A program made the translations under genes and the position numbers. 64,000 nt of DNA, from contig NZ_AUGX01000001.1 in the NCBI RefSeq assembly GCF_000422885.1, positions 311,238-375,237 on the forward strand. Reading direction: 5' to 3'. A model generated the notes under the pieces. It made no database searches and was not told where the DNA came from. It saw only the letters and a list, made by a program, of their open reading frames with translations. The DNA is from Ottowia thiooxydans DSM 14619. GTDB lineage: Bacteria > Pseudomonadota > Gammaproteobacteria > Burkholderiales > Burkholderiaceae_C. Shown one piece after another: positions 26,391 to 35,169 of this stretch; within the stretch, counting starts at the first letter, position 1, and each line of letters starts with the position of its first letter.

Positions 26391-27773
26391 TCAGCTACCG
26401 GCCACCTTCATGCGGTTGATCAGCAAGGAGCCAGTGGTCTTCGCGCCGTAGTTGTACGCGTCTGCACCGACTGCTGTGATGCCCGCAAGCATGTCGCGCA
26501 GGTTCCCGGCAATCGTGATTTCGTGCACCGGAAAAGCAATGCGGCCGTTTTCCACCCAGAAACCGCTGGCGCCGCGCGAATAATCGCCCGTCACGTAATT
26601 CACGCCCTGCCCCATCAACTCGATCACGAAAAGGCCGGTGCCCAGCTTTTGCAACATGGCTTCGAGATCGTCCCCGGGCTGCGTGAGGCGGGATGTCAGG
26701 GTCAGGTTATGCGAGCCACCCGCATTACCGGTAGTTTTCATACCCAGCTTTCGTGCCGAGTAGGTGGTCAGGAAGTACCCCTCCACGCGACCGGCGGTCA
26801 CCACTTTGCGAGCACGCACCCGGACACCTTCATCATCGAAAGGTGAAGAGCCTTTTCCGCCGCGAATGAAGGGATCTTCCGCAATGTCGATGTGTTTGGG
26901 GAAAACCTTCTTACCCAACGAATCCAGGAGGAAAGTGGCTTTCCGGTACAAGGCCCCGCCACTCACCGCTTGTACAAACCCGCCCAGTAAACCGGCCGCT
27001 AAAGGCGACTCGAAAAGTACAGGCACTTCACAAGTGGCGATCTTGCGGCTTTTCAGGCGGCTCAACGCGCGTTCAGCGGCGTACCGACCTACGGCCTCCG
27101 GGCTAGCCAGTTCCTGCGCCGCGCGCATGGAGCTGTACCAGTAATCGCGCTGCATACCGCTACCCTTGCCGGCAATCGGCGCGACAGACAGGCTGTGGCG
27201 CGAGCTTGCGTAGCCACCGCGAAAACCATGCGTGTGGGCACTGAAAAAATGGCTTTGCTGCGCCGACACACCCGCGCCTTCGCTGTTGGTGATGCGTTTG
27301 TCAGTAGCGAAAGCTGCACGCTCTGCAGCCACTGCCATCTGGGCTGCCTCCTCGCTGGTGACAGCCCAGGGGTAAAATAGGTCGAGATCGGGGTGTTCGG
27401 TCGCAATATCGGACTCATCCGGCAGGCCTGCTACAGGATCGGCCGCTGTGAAGCGTGCAATATCGTAGGCTGCCTGCACCGTTTGTTCGATGGCTGCGCG
27501 CGAAAAATCAGAAGTGCTGGCATTTCCGCGCCGCTGGCCGAGGTAGACCGTCACGCCGAGCGATTTATCTCGGTTGCGCTCAACGTTTTCCAGCTCTCCC
27601 TTACGCACGCTCACCGAAAGTCCAGAACCTTCAGAGGCTTCGGCACCTGCGTCAGTGGCGCCTAGTTTTTTGGCATGTTTAATGGCGGTATCGACCAAAT
27701 CCTCGAAAAACGCGCGAGAGTAGCTAAAACCGGATTCGGCGCCTTGTCCGGCGCCCACAGATGTTTTATTCAT
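26391..27773 (-). CDS. pmbA: Metalloprotease PmbA/TldE
   Basis: A 460-residue TldE/PmbA protein starting MNKTSVGAGQG. Landmarks are VSVRKGELENVERNRDKSLGV, the mid-protein SAHTHGFRGGYASS, and the C-terminal GNAGGSHNLTL, TGDYSRGASGFWVENG and FPVHEITIAGNLRDML. With TldD it forms a heterodimeric metalloprotease that degrades unfolded peptides and matures microcin-type peptides; TldE itself is usually the non-catalytic subunit. The start at 27773 is favoured over an ATG in frame 15 codons upstream. It is divergent from darP, a pairing seen in many proteobacteria. Confidence 0.93.
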   Translation of the reverse strand: MNKTSVGAGQGAESGFSYSRAFFEDLVDTAIKHAKKLGATDAGAEASEGSGLSVSVRKGELENVERNRDKSLGVTVYLGQRRGNASTSDFSRAAIEQTVQAAYDIARFTAADPVAGLPDESDIATEHPDLDLFYPWAVTSEEAAQMAVAAERAAFATDKRITNSEGAGVSAQQSHFFSAHTHGFRGGYASSRHSLSVAPIAGKGSGMQRDYWYSSMRAAQELASPEAVGRYAAERALSRLKSRKIATCEVPVLFESPLAAGLLGGFVQAVSGGALYRKATFLLDSLGKKVFPKHIDIAEDPFIRGGKGSSPFDDEGVRVRARKVVTAGRVEGYFLTTYSARKLGMKTTGNAGGSHNLTLTSRLTQPGDDLEAMLQKLGTGLFVIELMGQGVNYVTGDYSRGASGFWVENGRIAFPVHEITIAGNLRDMLAGITAVGADAYNYGAKTTGSLLINRMKVAGS

Positions 27774-27846
27774 GGTGGCGGCTATCATACTTGCCGCTTC
27801 CCGCCTTTGCTGGCGCAATGCGCCTCAACTTGTTGATCCATATTTC

Positions 27847-28533
27847 ATGTCCCGCAAATTCAAGAAAGGCTACTACGTACGTGGCCATTTCGTTGCCGAA
27901 GGTAGCGAACTAGATCTAGAGCTCAAGCGCGAGCTTAAAGGCGGCGGCGAAGAGCCTAGTAAAACCGAATTGAAGGCCCAAAGCTCAGAGCTTCAAGGCC
28001 TGGGCGAAGACTTGCTCGGCTTGCGCCGCGATCTCTTCGAGGCCCTTGAGCTTCCATCCAAGCTCCTGGAAGCCTTGGAAGAGCTCAAGCGCATCACCAA
28101 TTTTGAAGGTCGGCGCCGGCAAAGCCAGTTCGTGGGTAAATTGATGCGCAAGCTCGACGAAGAAGAGGTCGAATCCATTCGTGTCGCCTTGGAAGTGCAA
28201 CGCAAAGGTTCGGCAAAAGAGACGCTATTGCTGCACTCGGCGGAAGACTGGCGCGAGCGGCTGATTAAAGACGATACCGCCGTGGCAGCCTGGATTGAGG
28301 AGTTCCCGCAAAGCGATTCGCAGCAGCTTCGCGCGTTGGTGCGCCAAATTCGCAAAGATGCCCCTCCGGCAGCGGAAGCGAACGCAGCAGAGTCCAAGGG
28401 TCTGGCACCGCGCAAAACCCGCGCCTGGCGGGAATTGTTCCAACTCGTGCGCGAGCAGCTTGCTGAGCCTGACGACACAGAAGGCGCCGCTGACACCGAC
28501 ACCGATCCAGACACCCCCTCTTCGACATCATGA
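27847..28533 (+). CDS. darP: DarP (YjgA/DUF615) ribosome biogenesis factor
   Basis: A 228-residue, highly charged alpha-helical protein starting MSRKFKKGYYVRGHFVAEGS. The core LPSKLLEALEELKRITNFEGRRRQ is split here as LPSKLLEAL and FEGRRRQSQFVGKLMRK, typical of DUF615/YjgA. The E. coli homologue binds late 50S precursors and supports peptidyl-transferase-centre maturation. It is longer than the 183-residue E. coli form through an acidic C-terminus (about 195-228, rich in Asp/Glu/Thr). Its stop overlaps the mog start by four bases. Confidence 0.88.
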   Translation: MSRKFKKGYYVRGHFVAEGSELDLELKRELKGGGEEPSKTELKAQSSELQGLGEDLLGLRRDLFEALELPSKLLEALEELKRITNFEGRRRQSQFVGKLMRKLDEEEVESIRVALEVQRKGSAKETLLLHSAEDWRERLIKDDTAVAAWIEEFPQSDSQQLRALVRQIRKDAPPAAEANAAESKGLAPRKTRAWRELFQLVREQLAEPDDTEGAADTDTDPDTPSSTS

Positions 28534-29138
28534 GCCACGCACTCGACCCCGTCACCATTGGCATAGTCTCCATCAGCGACCGCGCCTCCAGCGGGGGCTA
28601 CGAGGACCAAGGCTTGCCGGCCTTGCAAGGCTGGCTCACCAAGGCGCTGGAAAACACCATCACTTTCGAGTCACGCCTGATTCCTGATGAGAAAGAGTTG
28701 ATCAGCCAGACATTGATCGAGTTGGTCAATTCAGGCTGCTCCCTGGTCCTGACCACCGGTGGCACGGGCCCCGCAGTGCGTGATGTCACCCCCGAAGCCA
28801 CCCTGGCCGTGGCTGACAAGGAAATGCCAGGTTTCGGCGAGCAGATGCGCCAGATCAGCCTCACCTTCGTACCCACAGCCATTCTTTCGCGCCAGGTCGC
28901 GGTCATTCGCGGCAACACGCTCATCATCAACCTGCCGGGCCAGCCCAAAGCCATTGCCGAAACACTGGAAGGGCTGAAAGATGGGGATGGCAAGCCGCTG
29001 GTGCACGGCATCTTTGCAGCCGTGCCCTATTGCATCGATCTGATCGGAGGCCCCTACTTCGAGACGCATGATGCAGTGTGCAAGGCATTTCGGCCGAAAA
29101 ATGCGATACGGCCCAGGCGGACAGAAACCACGGTATAA
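28530..29138 (+). CDS. mog: Molybdopterin adenylyltransferase (Mog/MoaB family)
   Basis: 202 residues with the MoCF_biosynth fold: IGIVSISDRASSGGYEDQG, LVLTTGGTGPAVRDVTPEAT and LIINLPGQPKAIAETLEGL. The enzyme adenylates molybdopterin before molybdate insertion. The TTGGTGP loop with its Asp and the PGQP motif are intact. It overlaps darP by four bases (ATGA), so the two are probably cotranscribed. Confidence 0.93.
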   Translation: MSHALDPVTIGIVSISDRASSGGYEDQGLPALQGWLTKALENTITFESRLIPDEKELISQTLIELVNSGCSLVLTTGGTGPAVRDVTPEATLAVADKEMPGFGEQMRQISLTFVPTAILSRQVAVIRGNTLIINLPGQPKAIAETLEGLKDGDGKPLVHGIFAAVPYCIDLIGGPYFETHDAVCKAFRPKNAIRPRRTETTV

Positions 29139-29214
29139 ACCCAAAGACTGACAGGCCTCGGAGATAGGCCAGTGGCCAGAAGCCAAAGGCCAGAACCCAG
29201 AAGAAAAAAGAGCA

Positions 29215-30201
29215 ATGCCAATCTACAGATGCAACGCCTGCGCTTACGTTTCGGAGGAGGCCATCGTGCCGGTGGGGCAAAAGCAGCCTTGTGCGCGCTG
29301 CGGTCACGCCTGCACCGTGTATGGCACCGTGTTCTTCGTGGAGAAACTGGTCGAGCGTTACACCGCTGCCATGCGCGAGCTGCAGGTGTTGCGGTCAGCG
29401 GGAGACGATGCGCCAGAGGATCAAGAAGAAGCACCTGCGTCCGCGACCGTGGAAGCATCAAGCAGCGGTTCTTTAGCCACTGCTGAGCAGCATCAACCTC
29501 TCAAAGACTGGTTTTCAGCCCGAAAAATCTCCGCCGAATTTGACCTTCAGCAGGTCGACACGGCGGGCTATTTCGATGATGCGGCACGCATGCTGGGTGA
29601 TGGGTTGGGCCTGTTTGGCGAGTTGATCGACCGAGTGTCTTTTGCTTATCGCAAAGGACACTCCAGCGTCTTTCTTGAGCTGGGGCGTCTGGCTCAAGTA
29701 GACGCAAAGGCCATTACGCAGCTGTGTCGTGAGCTCTACAGCCACACCTTCTTTTCTCGCTACTACTATCAGAAGCCAGAAAAGACCGTTCGGGTAACCT
29801 TGCAGACGGCGCCCGCAATACGTCGCTTCTTCGAAGGCGGCTGGTTTGAATGGTACGTACTTCTGCAAACGCTGGATGCGCTAAAAGCAGCCAACGTGAA
29901 CCAGTTCTCTTGTGCACGAGGCGTCAAGGTGACGTTCCCGAACGAAGACCTGCACGAGCTGGACGTCATGGTATTGCCGGCCGGTGGCAGCCCCATCTGT
30001 GTGGAATGCAAAAGCGGAGAATTCCGCCGGGATATTGAAAAATACCTACGCCTGCGAAAGCGCCTGGGGCTCAACCGCCAAAATTTCATCATTTGCGCGG
30101 CCGACTTGACCGACGAACAAGCCACCGGCTTGTCCGCAATGTATGAGCTGACCTTTCTCAATTTGCGCCTATTGCCCGCACACCTTAAGAGCCTGCTTTA
30201 A
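29215..30201 (+). CDS. Zinc-ribbon protein with PD-(D/E)XK nuclease-like domain
   Basis: A 328-residue protein not assignable to a named family. The N-terminus has a zinc ribbon with Cys pairs C6-x2-C9 and C26-x2-C29 (YRCNACAYVS, PCARCGHAC). Residues 60-95 are acidic and low-complexity. Residues 100-200 are helical. The C-terminal 125 residues carry a restriction-nuclease-like set: E212 in GGWFEWYVLL, D250 in LHELDVMVLP and E264-x-K266 in ICVECKSGEF. This order resembles the nuclease domains of Card1/DUF1887-type proteins, but no CARF domain is seen. It lies 76 bp after mog. It could act in nucleic-acid processing or defence; this is inference. Confidence 0.72.
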   Translation: MPIYRCNACAYVSEEAIVPVGQKQPCARCGHACTVYGTVFFVEKLVERYTAAMRELQVLRSAGDDAPEDQEEAPASATVEASSSGSLATAEQHQPLKDWFSARKISAEFDLQQVDTAGYFDDAARMLGDGLGLFGELIDRVSFAYRKGHSSVFLELGRLAQVDAKAITQLCRELYSHTFFSRYYYQKPEKTVRVTLQTAPAIRRFFEGGWFEWYVLLQTLDALKAANVNQFSCARGVKVTFPNEDLHELDVMVLPAGGSPICVECKSGEFRRDIEKYLRLRKRLGLNRQNFIICAADLTDEQATGLSAMYELTFLNLRLLPAHLKSLL

Positions 30202-30231
30202 TCGCCAAGCTAAGCAGTATTGCAGGAAGGC

Positions 30232-30262
30232 CTTAGCGCTCGTTCAAAGTCTCTTCAAGCAA
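30232..30262. mobile_element. Possible remnant of the AGAGCC-type MITE end
   Basis: TTAGCGCTCGTTCAAAGTCTC resembles the AGAGCCTGTTCAAAGTCTC end of the element at 20900-21076 (about 14 of 19 positions). No matching right end is clear. It lies between the nuclease-like gene and convergent cysE. Confidence 0.35.
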
Positions 30263-30313
30263 AACTGCGAAACCGCCTTGAACGCCCGGACGCCTGTTTA
30301 AACTGGGGCCGGG

Positions 30314-31084
30314 CTATTTGCCCACGAGGTCGTTGAATTTTTTAGCCTCAAAGCTGTCTTCACGCGCAGCGGCTTCCGGCACGCAATCGGGATCGAGCTT
30401 GCAAGCCAATTTTTCAACCGCTTGCCATAGCAACGAGATTTGATGGTCGTGCGTGGCGGTGCCATCAATCAAACCACGCAGAGCCTGACTCACGGGATCA
30501 TCGCTTTGCGTCACCCCATAAGCCGAGAAGCCCATTTTGGCCGCCGCCTGCTCACGCATGGCGTCCCCTTCTGCCTGGATGATCCTGGCGGGGTTACCGA
30601 CCGCCGTGGCCCCTGCCGGTACCGGCTTGGTCACGACGGCTGAAGACCCGATTTTGGCCCCATCACCCACCGTAAAGCCACCGAGCACCTGGGAGTTGGC
30701 CCCCACGATGACGCGTTTTCCCAGGGTGGGATGGCGCTTGCTGCCTTTGGTGAGCGAAGTTCCACCCAGTGTCACCCCCTGATAGATGGTGCAATCATCA
30801 CCAATCTCGGCGGTTTCACCGATCACCACACCCATTCCGTGATCAATAAAAACCCGCTCGCCAATGGTGGCGCCTGGGTGAATTTCGATGCCGGTGAGAA
30901 AACGTCCCCAATGGGATATCCAGCGCGCCAGCCAAAGCCAGCCGCGCTTCCAAAGCGCGTGCGCAATGCGATGCAACACCAGCGCGTGAAAGCCTGGATA
31001 GGAAAAAATCACATCCCATACGCTGCGTGCAGCGGGATCGCGCTCTAGGATGGCGCTGGAATAGGAGCGAATGCGGTCTAACAT
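30314..31084 (-). CDS. cysE: Serine O-acetyltransferase
   Basis: 256 residues. An N-terminal helical domain ([36 protein letters not shown]) is followed by a left-handed parallel beta-helix of hexapeptide repeats ([59 protein letters not shown]). It acetylates serine with acetyl-CoA for cysteine synthesis. The C-terminal tail after about 200 is longer than usual, with no terminal Ile. It is divergent from the LysR gene at 31201. In related genomes I recall cysE next to trmJ; here trmJ lies 12 kb away. Confidence 0.95.
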   Translation of the reverse strand: MLDRIRSYSSAILERDPAARSVWDVIFSYPGFHALVLHRIAHALWKRGWLWLARWISHWGRFLTGIEIHPGATIGERVFIDHGMGVVIGETAEIGDDCTIYQGVTLGGTSLTKGSKRHPTLGKRVIVGANSQVLGGFTVGDGAKIGSSAVVTKPVPAGATAVGNPARIIQAEGDAMREQAAAKMGFSAYGVTQSDDPVSQALRGLIDGTATHDHQISLLWQAVEKLACKLDPDCVPEAAAREDSFEAKKFNDLVGK

Positions 31085-31154
31085 GGTGCGTGAAGTCTAC
31101 TCGCGGGCGGCGCTTTCAGCAGCAGCGTGGGTATGTCAATGTGGAGTTCAAAAC

Positions 31155-31165
31155 CAATTGATGCA
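31155..31165. promoter_or_regulatory. Candidate LysR-regulator site, copy 1
   Basis: CAATTGATGCA, 36 bases upstream of the LysR start codon. The identical 11-mer occurs at 43105-43115, upstream of the operon at 43016-38672. LysR proteins usually autoregulate from such sites. Confidence 0.5.
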
Positions 31166-31200
31166 TACTTTGGATCATTGCAGATTTGCGCGAGTACGGA

Positions 31201-32127
31201 ATGTCCATCAATTTCAGCCTGAACGACCTGCAGGCTTTTCGAACGGTGGCGGAACTGGCCAATTTTCGCAAGGCATCGGAAGCGCTTCACCTGTCTCAAC
31301 CGGCCTTCAGCCGGCGCATCGAAAAACTGGAGGAGGCGCTGGGCGTCAAGCTACTCGAACGCACCACGCGCAAGGTGAGTTTGACCGCAGTGGGGCGGGA
31401 CTTTGATCGAAAAGTCAAACAACTGCTGGACGATCTCGACAGCACCCTTCTAGGCATTCGCGGCGTCGCCGCCACCCGCATGGGCGAGGTGACCGTTGCC
31501 TGCGTACCTTCCACTGTTTACTACTACCTATCGCAGGTCGTCTCTCGGTATCACGAGCAATACCCGAGGATCCGTGTAAAGGTGTTCGATGCGGGCGCTA
31601 ACGAGGTGCTCTCTGCTGTAGCTCGTAGCGAAGCGGATTTTGGCCTCAATTTCATTGGCAGCCAAGAGCCTGAGATTGAGTTCAAACCCTTGCTTGAAGA
31701 GCGCTTCGTCGCCGCATGCCGGCGCGATCACCCGCTGGCCCTCGCACGCAAGGTGAGTTGGAGCGAGTTGAGCCAATACGACTTCATTTCTACCAGCAAG
31801 AGCTCAGGCAATCGTCTTTTGATAGACCAAGCCCTGGCGGGTCTGACGAGTCGGCCGCAAAGCCTGTTTGAAGCCCAGCACGTGACCACCATGCTGGGAC
31901 TGGTGGAGGCGGGGCTTGGGGTTGCAGCGGTCCCGTCGATGGCGATGCCAGGGCCCGACCATCCTCTGCTGGTCAGCGTGCCGCTGGTAGACCCCATCGT
32001 CACAAGGAAAGTGGGCCTTATCCGGCGCAAAGGCCGGCCCTTGTCCCCCGCAGCCCAGCAGCTCTACGACTTCTTCATAGAGATGAAGGGCAAGCGCGCG
32101 CCAAAATCCAAGCCAGCAAAGACCTGA
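31201..32127 (+). CDS. LysR family transcriptional regulator
   Basis: A 308-residue LTTR: N-terminal winged HTH (LNDLQAFRTVAELANFRKA, LHLSQPAFSRRIEKLEEALG, LLERTTRKVSLTAVG) and a periplasmic-binding-protein-like effector domain (about 90-300). ATG at 31201 yields MSINFSLNDL; an in-frame start five codons upstream is less likely. It opens the catabolic island next to cysE. A repeated 11-bp motif upstream of both this gene and the distal CoA-transferase operon suggests it controls both. The inducer is unknown, probably a pathway acid or CoA ester. Confidence 0.9.
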   Translation: MSINFSLNDLQAFRTVAELANFRKASEALHLSQPAFSRRIEKLEEALGVKLLERTTRKVSLTAVGRDFDRKVKQLLDDLDSTLLGIRGVAATRMGEVTVACVPSTVYYYLSQVVSRYHEQYPRIRVKVFDAGANEVLSAVARSEADFGLNFIGSQEPEIEFKPLLEERFVAACRRDHPLALARKVSWSELSQYDFISTSKSSGNRLLIDQALAGLTSRPQSLFEAQHVTTMLGLVEAGLGVAAVPSMAMPGPDHPLLVSVPLVDPIVTRKVGLIRRKGRPLSPAAQQLYDFFIEMKGKRAPKSKPAKT

Positions 32128-32148
32128 GAAGGTGTGAACGAATCCTTC
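32128..32148 (+). ncRNA. Small hairpin motif, copy 1 (stem GAAGG/CCTTC)
   Basis: Starts right after the LysR TGA: GAAGG, loop TGTGAACGAAT, CCTTC. A second copy at 36939-36959 has the same loop but a compensated stem. No T-run follows, so it is not a standard terminator. Confidence 0.5.
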
Positions 32149-32201
32149 TGGGGTCGCATCCTTCATCGAACTCGCTCAAGCCCGCTCCACCACCGCATGT
32201 A

Positions 32202-33338
32202 CTACGCGGACGACGCACCTGCCTTGACTTGACGGGAAAGCTCCGCGATGGCTTCATCCAGCTCAGGGACGAAAGCGAAGCCTGCTTCAACAAAAATCCG
32301 TTTCGCTTCGATCGCGGTCATTTCAGCCTCAGCGGCTGCAGCGGCCACGATGCCAACCACCACTGGTTTCGAGGTGGGGTGTTCCTGAAGAGCCTTGATC
32401 GTTCCACGCACGATAGGCGCAAGTGACGCTGCCGCGAGAGTAAAGTAGACCAAGACACCCTTGATAGCCGGACTCTCGGAAAGCTGGAGTATTCGTTTGG
32501 CCTTGTTCTCGTAGACTGCGGGATCGTTGCCGCCACTGCCGTCAACGAAGTTCGCAGCATGTAGGCCGGCGTCGGCGAGCATATCAACCACAGTCATGCC
32601 CAGCCCAGCTCCTCCGGTGAGCAAGCCTATGCTGCCGGGCATCTCCACAAAAGTATCTAATTCTCCCCGGCCTCTGCTGTTCAGCCGCGACGACACCGAA
32701 TCGTATCGATGCGGATGTCGGGCTTCCGCATGGTCATCCAGAATGATTTTGGCATCCAAGGCCACCAGTTTCCTATCCGGGGTAACCGCCAGCGGATTGA
32801 TTTCAATCAGCTCGGCATCCTCGGCGCACCAGACTCTCCACAGCTCCAGCGCAAAGCGGCTGACTGGCCCGATCAGCCCTTCTTCCAAGCCTGCCGTACG
32901 CAAGAACTCAACTACTTTCCATGCCACGAGACCTTTCAAAGGGTTGATGAGCAAGCACTGAACCTGCTCGGGGTGGCTCTCGACCTCCACTCCCCCCGCA
33001 CATGAAAACAGAAGGCAGGGCGCGCAGGCGACATCGTCGATGGTGAAGGCGATGTAGAGCGCAGCCGTAATTTGCGCGGGCTGCTCAAGCATCAGCCAGC
33101 CGGGCTCGCCACGCTCATTCAACAACGCTCGCAGGGCGTCTACGGTTCGAGCCAACGAGCCAACATCGGCTCTCTTGATGAGCCCTGCCTTGCCGCGTCC
33201 GCCAGAGAGTATTTGGGCCTTGACCATCGCATCGCCCGAGAACTGGGCAGGCTCATCCGGTGCAAGCAAGCATCTATGTAAGACCGGGATGCCATGGTTT
33301 TCCAGCAAAGCTTTGCCATCGAATTCAATGAGCTGCAT
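32202..33338 (-). CDS. Succinyl-CoA synthetase beta subunit-like (ATP-grasp acid-CoA ligase subunit)
   Basis: A 378-residue SucC-like protein starting MQLIEFDGKALLENHGIP. It has an N-terminal ATP-grasp region (VKAQILSGGRGKAGLIK, AELIEINPLAV with Glu/Asn metal ligands) and a C-terminal CoA-ligase domain (GLLTGGAGLGMTVVDML, NFVDGSGGN). With a SucD-like partner it would form an ADP-forming ligase for a di- or hydroxyacid. Unlike true sucCD, its partner (34250-35158) is on the opposite strand beyond a GntR gene. The context (hydratase, HMG-CoA-lyase-like, Bug protein) points to a dedicated catabolic acid rather than the TCA cycle. Confidence 0.82.
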   Translation of the reverse strand: MQLIEFDGKALLENHGIPVLHRCLLAPDEPAQFSGDAMVKAQILSGGRGKAGLIKRADVGSLARTVDALRALLNERGEPGWLMLEQPAQITAALYIAFTIDDVACAPCLLFSCAGGVEVESHPEQVQCLLINPLKGLVAWKVVEFLRTAGLEEGLIGPVSRFALELWRVWCAEDAELIEINPLAVTPDRKLVALDAKIILDDHAEARHPHRYDSVSSRLNSRGRGELDTFVEMPGSIGLLTGGAGLGMTVVDMLADAGLHAANFVDGSGGNDPAVYENKAKRILQLSESPAIKGVLVYFTLAAASLAPIVRGTIKALQEHPTSKPVVVGIVAAAAAEAEMTAIEAKRIFVEAGFAFVPELDEAIAELSRQVKAGASSA

Positions 33339-33388
33339 AAGTCCTGTCCGGTGATGGGATTCAACCAAGGGATTGCGTATCCTACTTC

Positions 33389-33412
33389 AAAGTTCTAATA
33401 TGCTAGAACTTT
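33389..33412. promoter_or_regulatory. GntR/HutC operator (perfect inverted repeat)
   Basis: AAAGTTCTA and TAGAACTTT are exact inverted copies separated by ATATGC. It lies midway between the divergent SucC-like and GntR genes, 30 bases from the GntR ATG, and is a natural site for the HutC-type regulator encoded beside it to repress both directions. Confidence 0.75.
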
Positions 33413-33441
33413 AACGAAACACCCCAAGGACATTTGACGAC

Positions 33442-34269
33442 ATGAGTCGACTCGGTTCATCAAAGCTCGATTCCTCCAAGCCCACCGATTCAAAGGGGCA
33501 GCATGACTCCATTGCGCTGTATGTGCGCATTGCCAGCATTTTGAAAGGCCGCATCGTGCGGGGTGACTGGCCGCACGATGCCTTGGTACCCGGCGTTGAA
33601 CAGTTAAGCAACACTTATGGCGTGGCCCGTGCCACGGCCAGGCAAGCCCTGCAAGCGCTCGTGGCCGAGGGGTTGATCGTGAGCGAGCGGGGGCGCGGCA
33701 GCAGGGTTTCGTATGTGAAGCCACCTGCGAGCGAGGTTGACGGCGGGCTATTTCAGGTTCTTGCGCCTGAACCCAAGGAACACAAGATCATTGTTCTAGA
33801 GCGGCGACACCGTGTGTCCCTCAACACCGCCCTTTTCAAGGTGGGCTCTCCCTATGAGTCCTACACATTGATACGCAAGGTGCATTTGCTCAATGGCATT
33901 CCCTATGGGTACTACGAGGTCAGTATTGCCAGCGAGATCTATGAACGCTTGCCGGCCGGCGCAGACGCCCGCCAGAAGCTGGCTCGGCTGCTGGCGGCCA
34001 GCGGTGTCGAAATGGCCAAGGGTGAAGACATCTTGACGGTGGATAGCGCTGATTGGGAAGAAGCCAAATATCTCGAATACCCGATGGCCAGTCCAATCGC
34101 ACGCATTGTGCGCGTCATGACTGATCGTTCGGGGCGCATTGCCTACGCGGCTAACAACATCTATCGCGGGGACAAATTCAAACAGACTCGCGCCGTGTCT
34201 GGCTATCTGTATGTGCCGGACGAATCAACCTCCAGCAAAACAAAGAAAAATGTCAATTCTCTTGGATGA
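33442..34269 (+). CDS. GntR family (HutC-type) regulator
   Basis: 275 residues. A GntR winged HTH occupies about 20-90 (LYVRIASILKGRIVRGDWPH, GVEQLSNTYGVARATARQ, LVAEGLIVSERGRGSRV). A UTRA/chorismate-lyase-like effector domain follows (about 105-265, LIRKVHLLNGIPYGYYEV, ILTVDSADWEEAKYLEYP). A perfect 9-6-9 inverted repeat lies upstream. Its 3' end overlaps the SucD-like start by 20 bases, tying it to the ligase operon. The signal is probably the acid substrate or its CoA ester. Confidence 0.9.
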   Translation: MSRLGSSKLDSSKPTDSKGQHDSIALYVRIASILKGRIVRGDWPHDALVPGVEQLSNTYGVARATARQALQALVAEGLIVSERGRGSRVSYVKPPASEVDGGLFQVLAPEPKEHKIIVLERRHRVSLNTALFKVGSPYESYTLIRKVHLLNGIPYGYYEVSIASEIYERLPAGADARQKLARLLAASGVEMAKGEDILTVDSADWEEAKYLEYPMASPIARIVRVMTDRSGRIAYAANNIYRGDKFKQTRAVSGYLYVPDESTSSKTKKNVNSLG

Positions 34270-35158
34270 GGGGGCCCGCGTAGTCCTCCAAGGTACCACT
34301 GGAGGCTATGGCCTCAACCAGATGAGGGCCATGAAAAAGGCCGGCACGAATGTGGTTGCGCTAGCCTCTGCTGGCCGTGGTGGGCAGGTGATGGATGGGA
34401 TTCCCGTATTCGATACGCTTATTCAAGCCGCGACGGCTACAGGCGCCAACGCTGTAGCGACCTATGTGCCCGCAGCCGGTGTGCGCGATGCGCTCGTCGA
34501 AGCCGCTGATGCCGGACTGAAGCTGATGGTGGTGGGAGCAGAGTTCGTACCCATTCAGGATGCGCTGTGGGGGCTGGCTTATGCCCGGGAGCGTGGCCTA
34601 TGGGTGGTGGGGCCGAACTGTGTAGGGCTCACCTCTCCCGGAAAGGCCGCATTGGGCTCTATTCCGCCCGACTACACCATGCCAGGAGCCGTGGGGCTCA
34701 TGGGACGCAGCGGAACACTTTCATTGACGACGGTGCGGCTTCTGACGCGTGCCGGCCTGGGGCAGACCACATGCGTCAGCATGGGTGGCGACATGGTTAT
34801 CGGGCGCAACCCGGTGGAGTACCTGCAAGCCTTCCTTGAGGACCATGAAACGCAGGTGATTGTCTCGCTGGGAGAGATCGGCGGAGGCAAGGAGTATCAG
34901 ATGCTCGACGCCATTGCCTCCCAGAAGAAGCCGGTGGTGTGCCTCATCGTAGGCCGCCACGCGCCTGCCAACACACGCATGGGGCACGCAGGTGCTTTCG
35001 TGAGCGATCACAAGTCCACCGCAATGGCGAAGCGCGAAGCACTTGCAGAGGCGGGTGCCATCGTCGCAGACAGCCCGTTTCAACTGGTCGAGATTGTCCG
35101 TGGCCTCCTCCTTGATGCCAAGCAAGTTAACCAGCCTGCCTTTCAACCTTCAGAGTAG
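34250..35158 (+). CDS. Succinyl-CoA synthetase alpha subunit-like
   Basis: 302 residues starting MSILLDEGARVVLQGTTGG. The N-terminal CoA-binding Rossmann domain (GTTGGYGLNQMRAMKKAGTN, LWVVGPNCVGLTSPGKAALG) is followed by a domain with the phosphohistidine motif GHAGAFVSDHKSTAMAKREA. It works with a SucC-like beta subunit to make an acyl-CoA and ADP + Pi. The active-site His is present. It overlaps the GntR gene and is 11 bp before the enoyl-CoA hydratase. Acid specificity is unknown; malate, itaconate, 3-methylglutaconate or HMG are all possible. Confidence 0.85.
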   Translation: MSILLDEGARVVLQGTTGGYGLNQMRAMKKAGTNVVALASAGRGGQVMDGIPVFDTLIQAATATGANAVATYVPAAGVRDALVEAADAGLKLMVVGAEFVPIQDALWGLAYARERGLWVVGPNCVGLTSPGKAALGSIPPDYTMPGAVGLMGRSGTLSLTTVRLLTRAGLGQTTCVSMGGDMVIGRNPVEYLQAFLEDHETQVIVSLGEIGGGKEYQMLDAIASQKKPVVCLIVGRHAPANTRMGHAGAFVSDHKSTAMAKREALAEAGAIVADSPFQLVEIVRGLLLDAKQVNQPAFQPSE

Positions 35159-35169
35159 AAGCCGACCCG

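Noticed and set aside
32202-35158. Calling the ligase genes sucC and sucD of the TCA cycle
   Set aside because: They are split across strands and embedded in a regulated catabolic cluster; substrate unknown.
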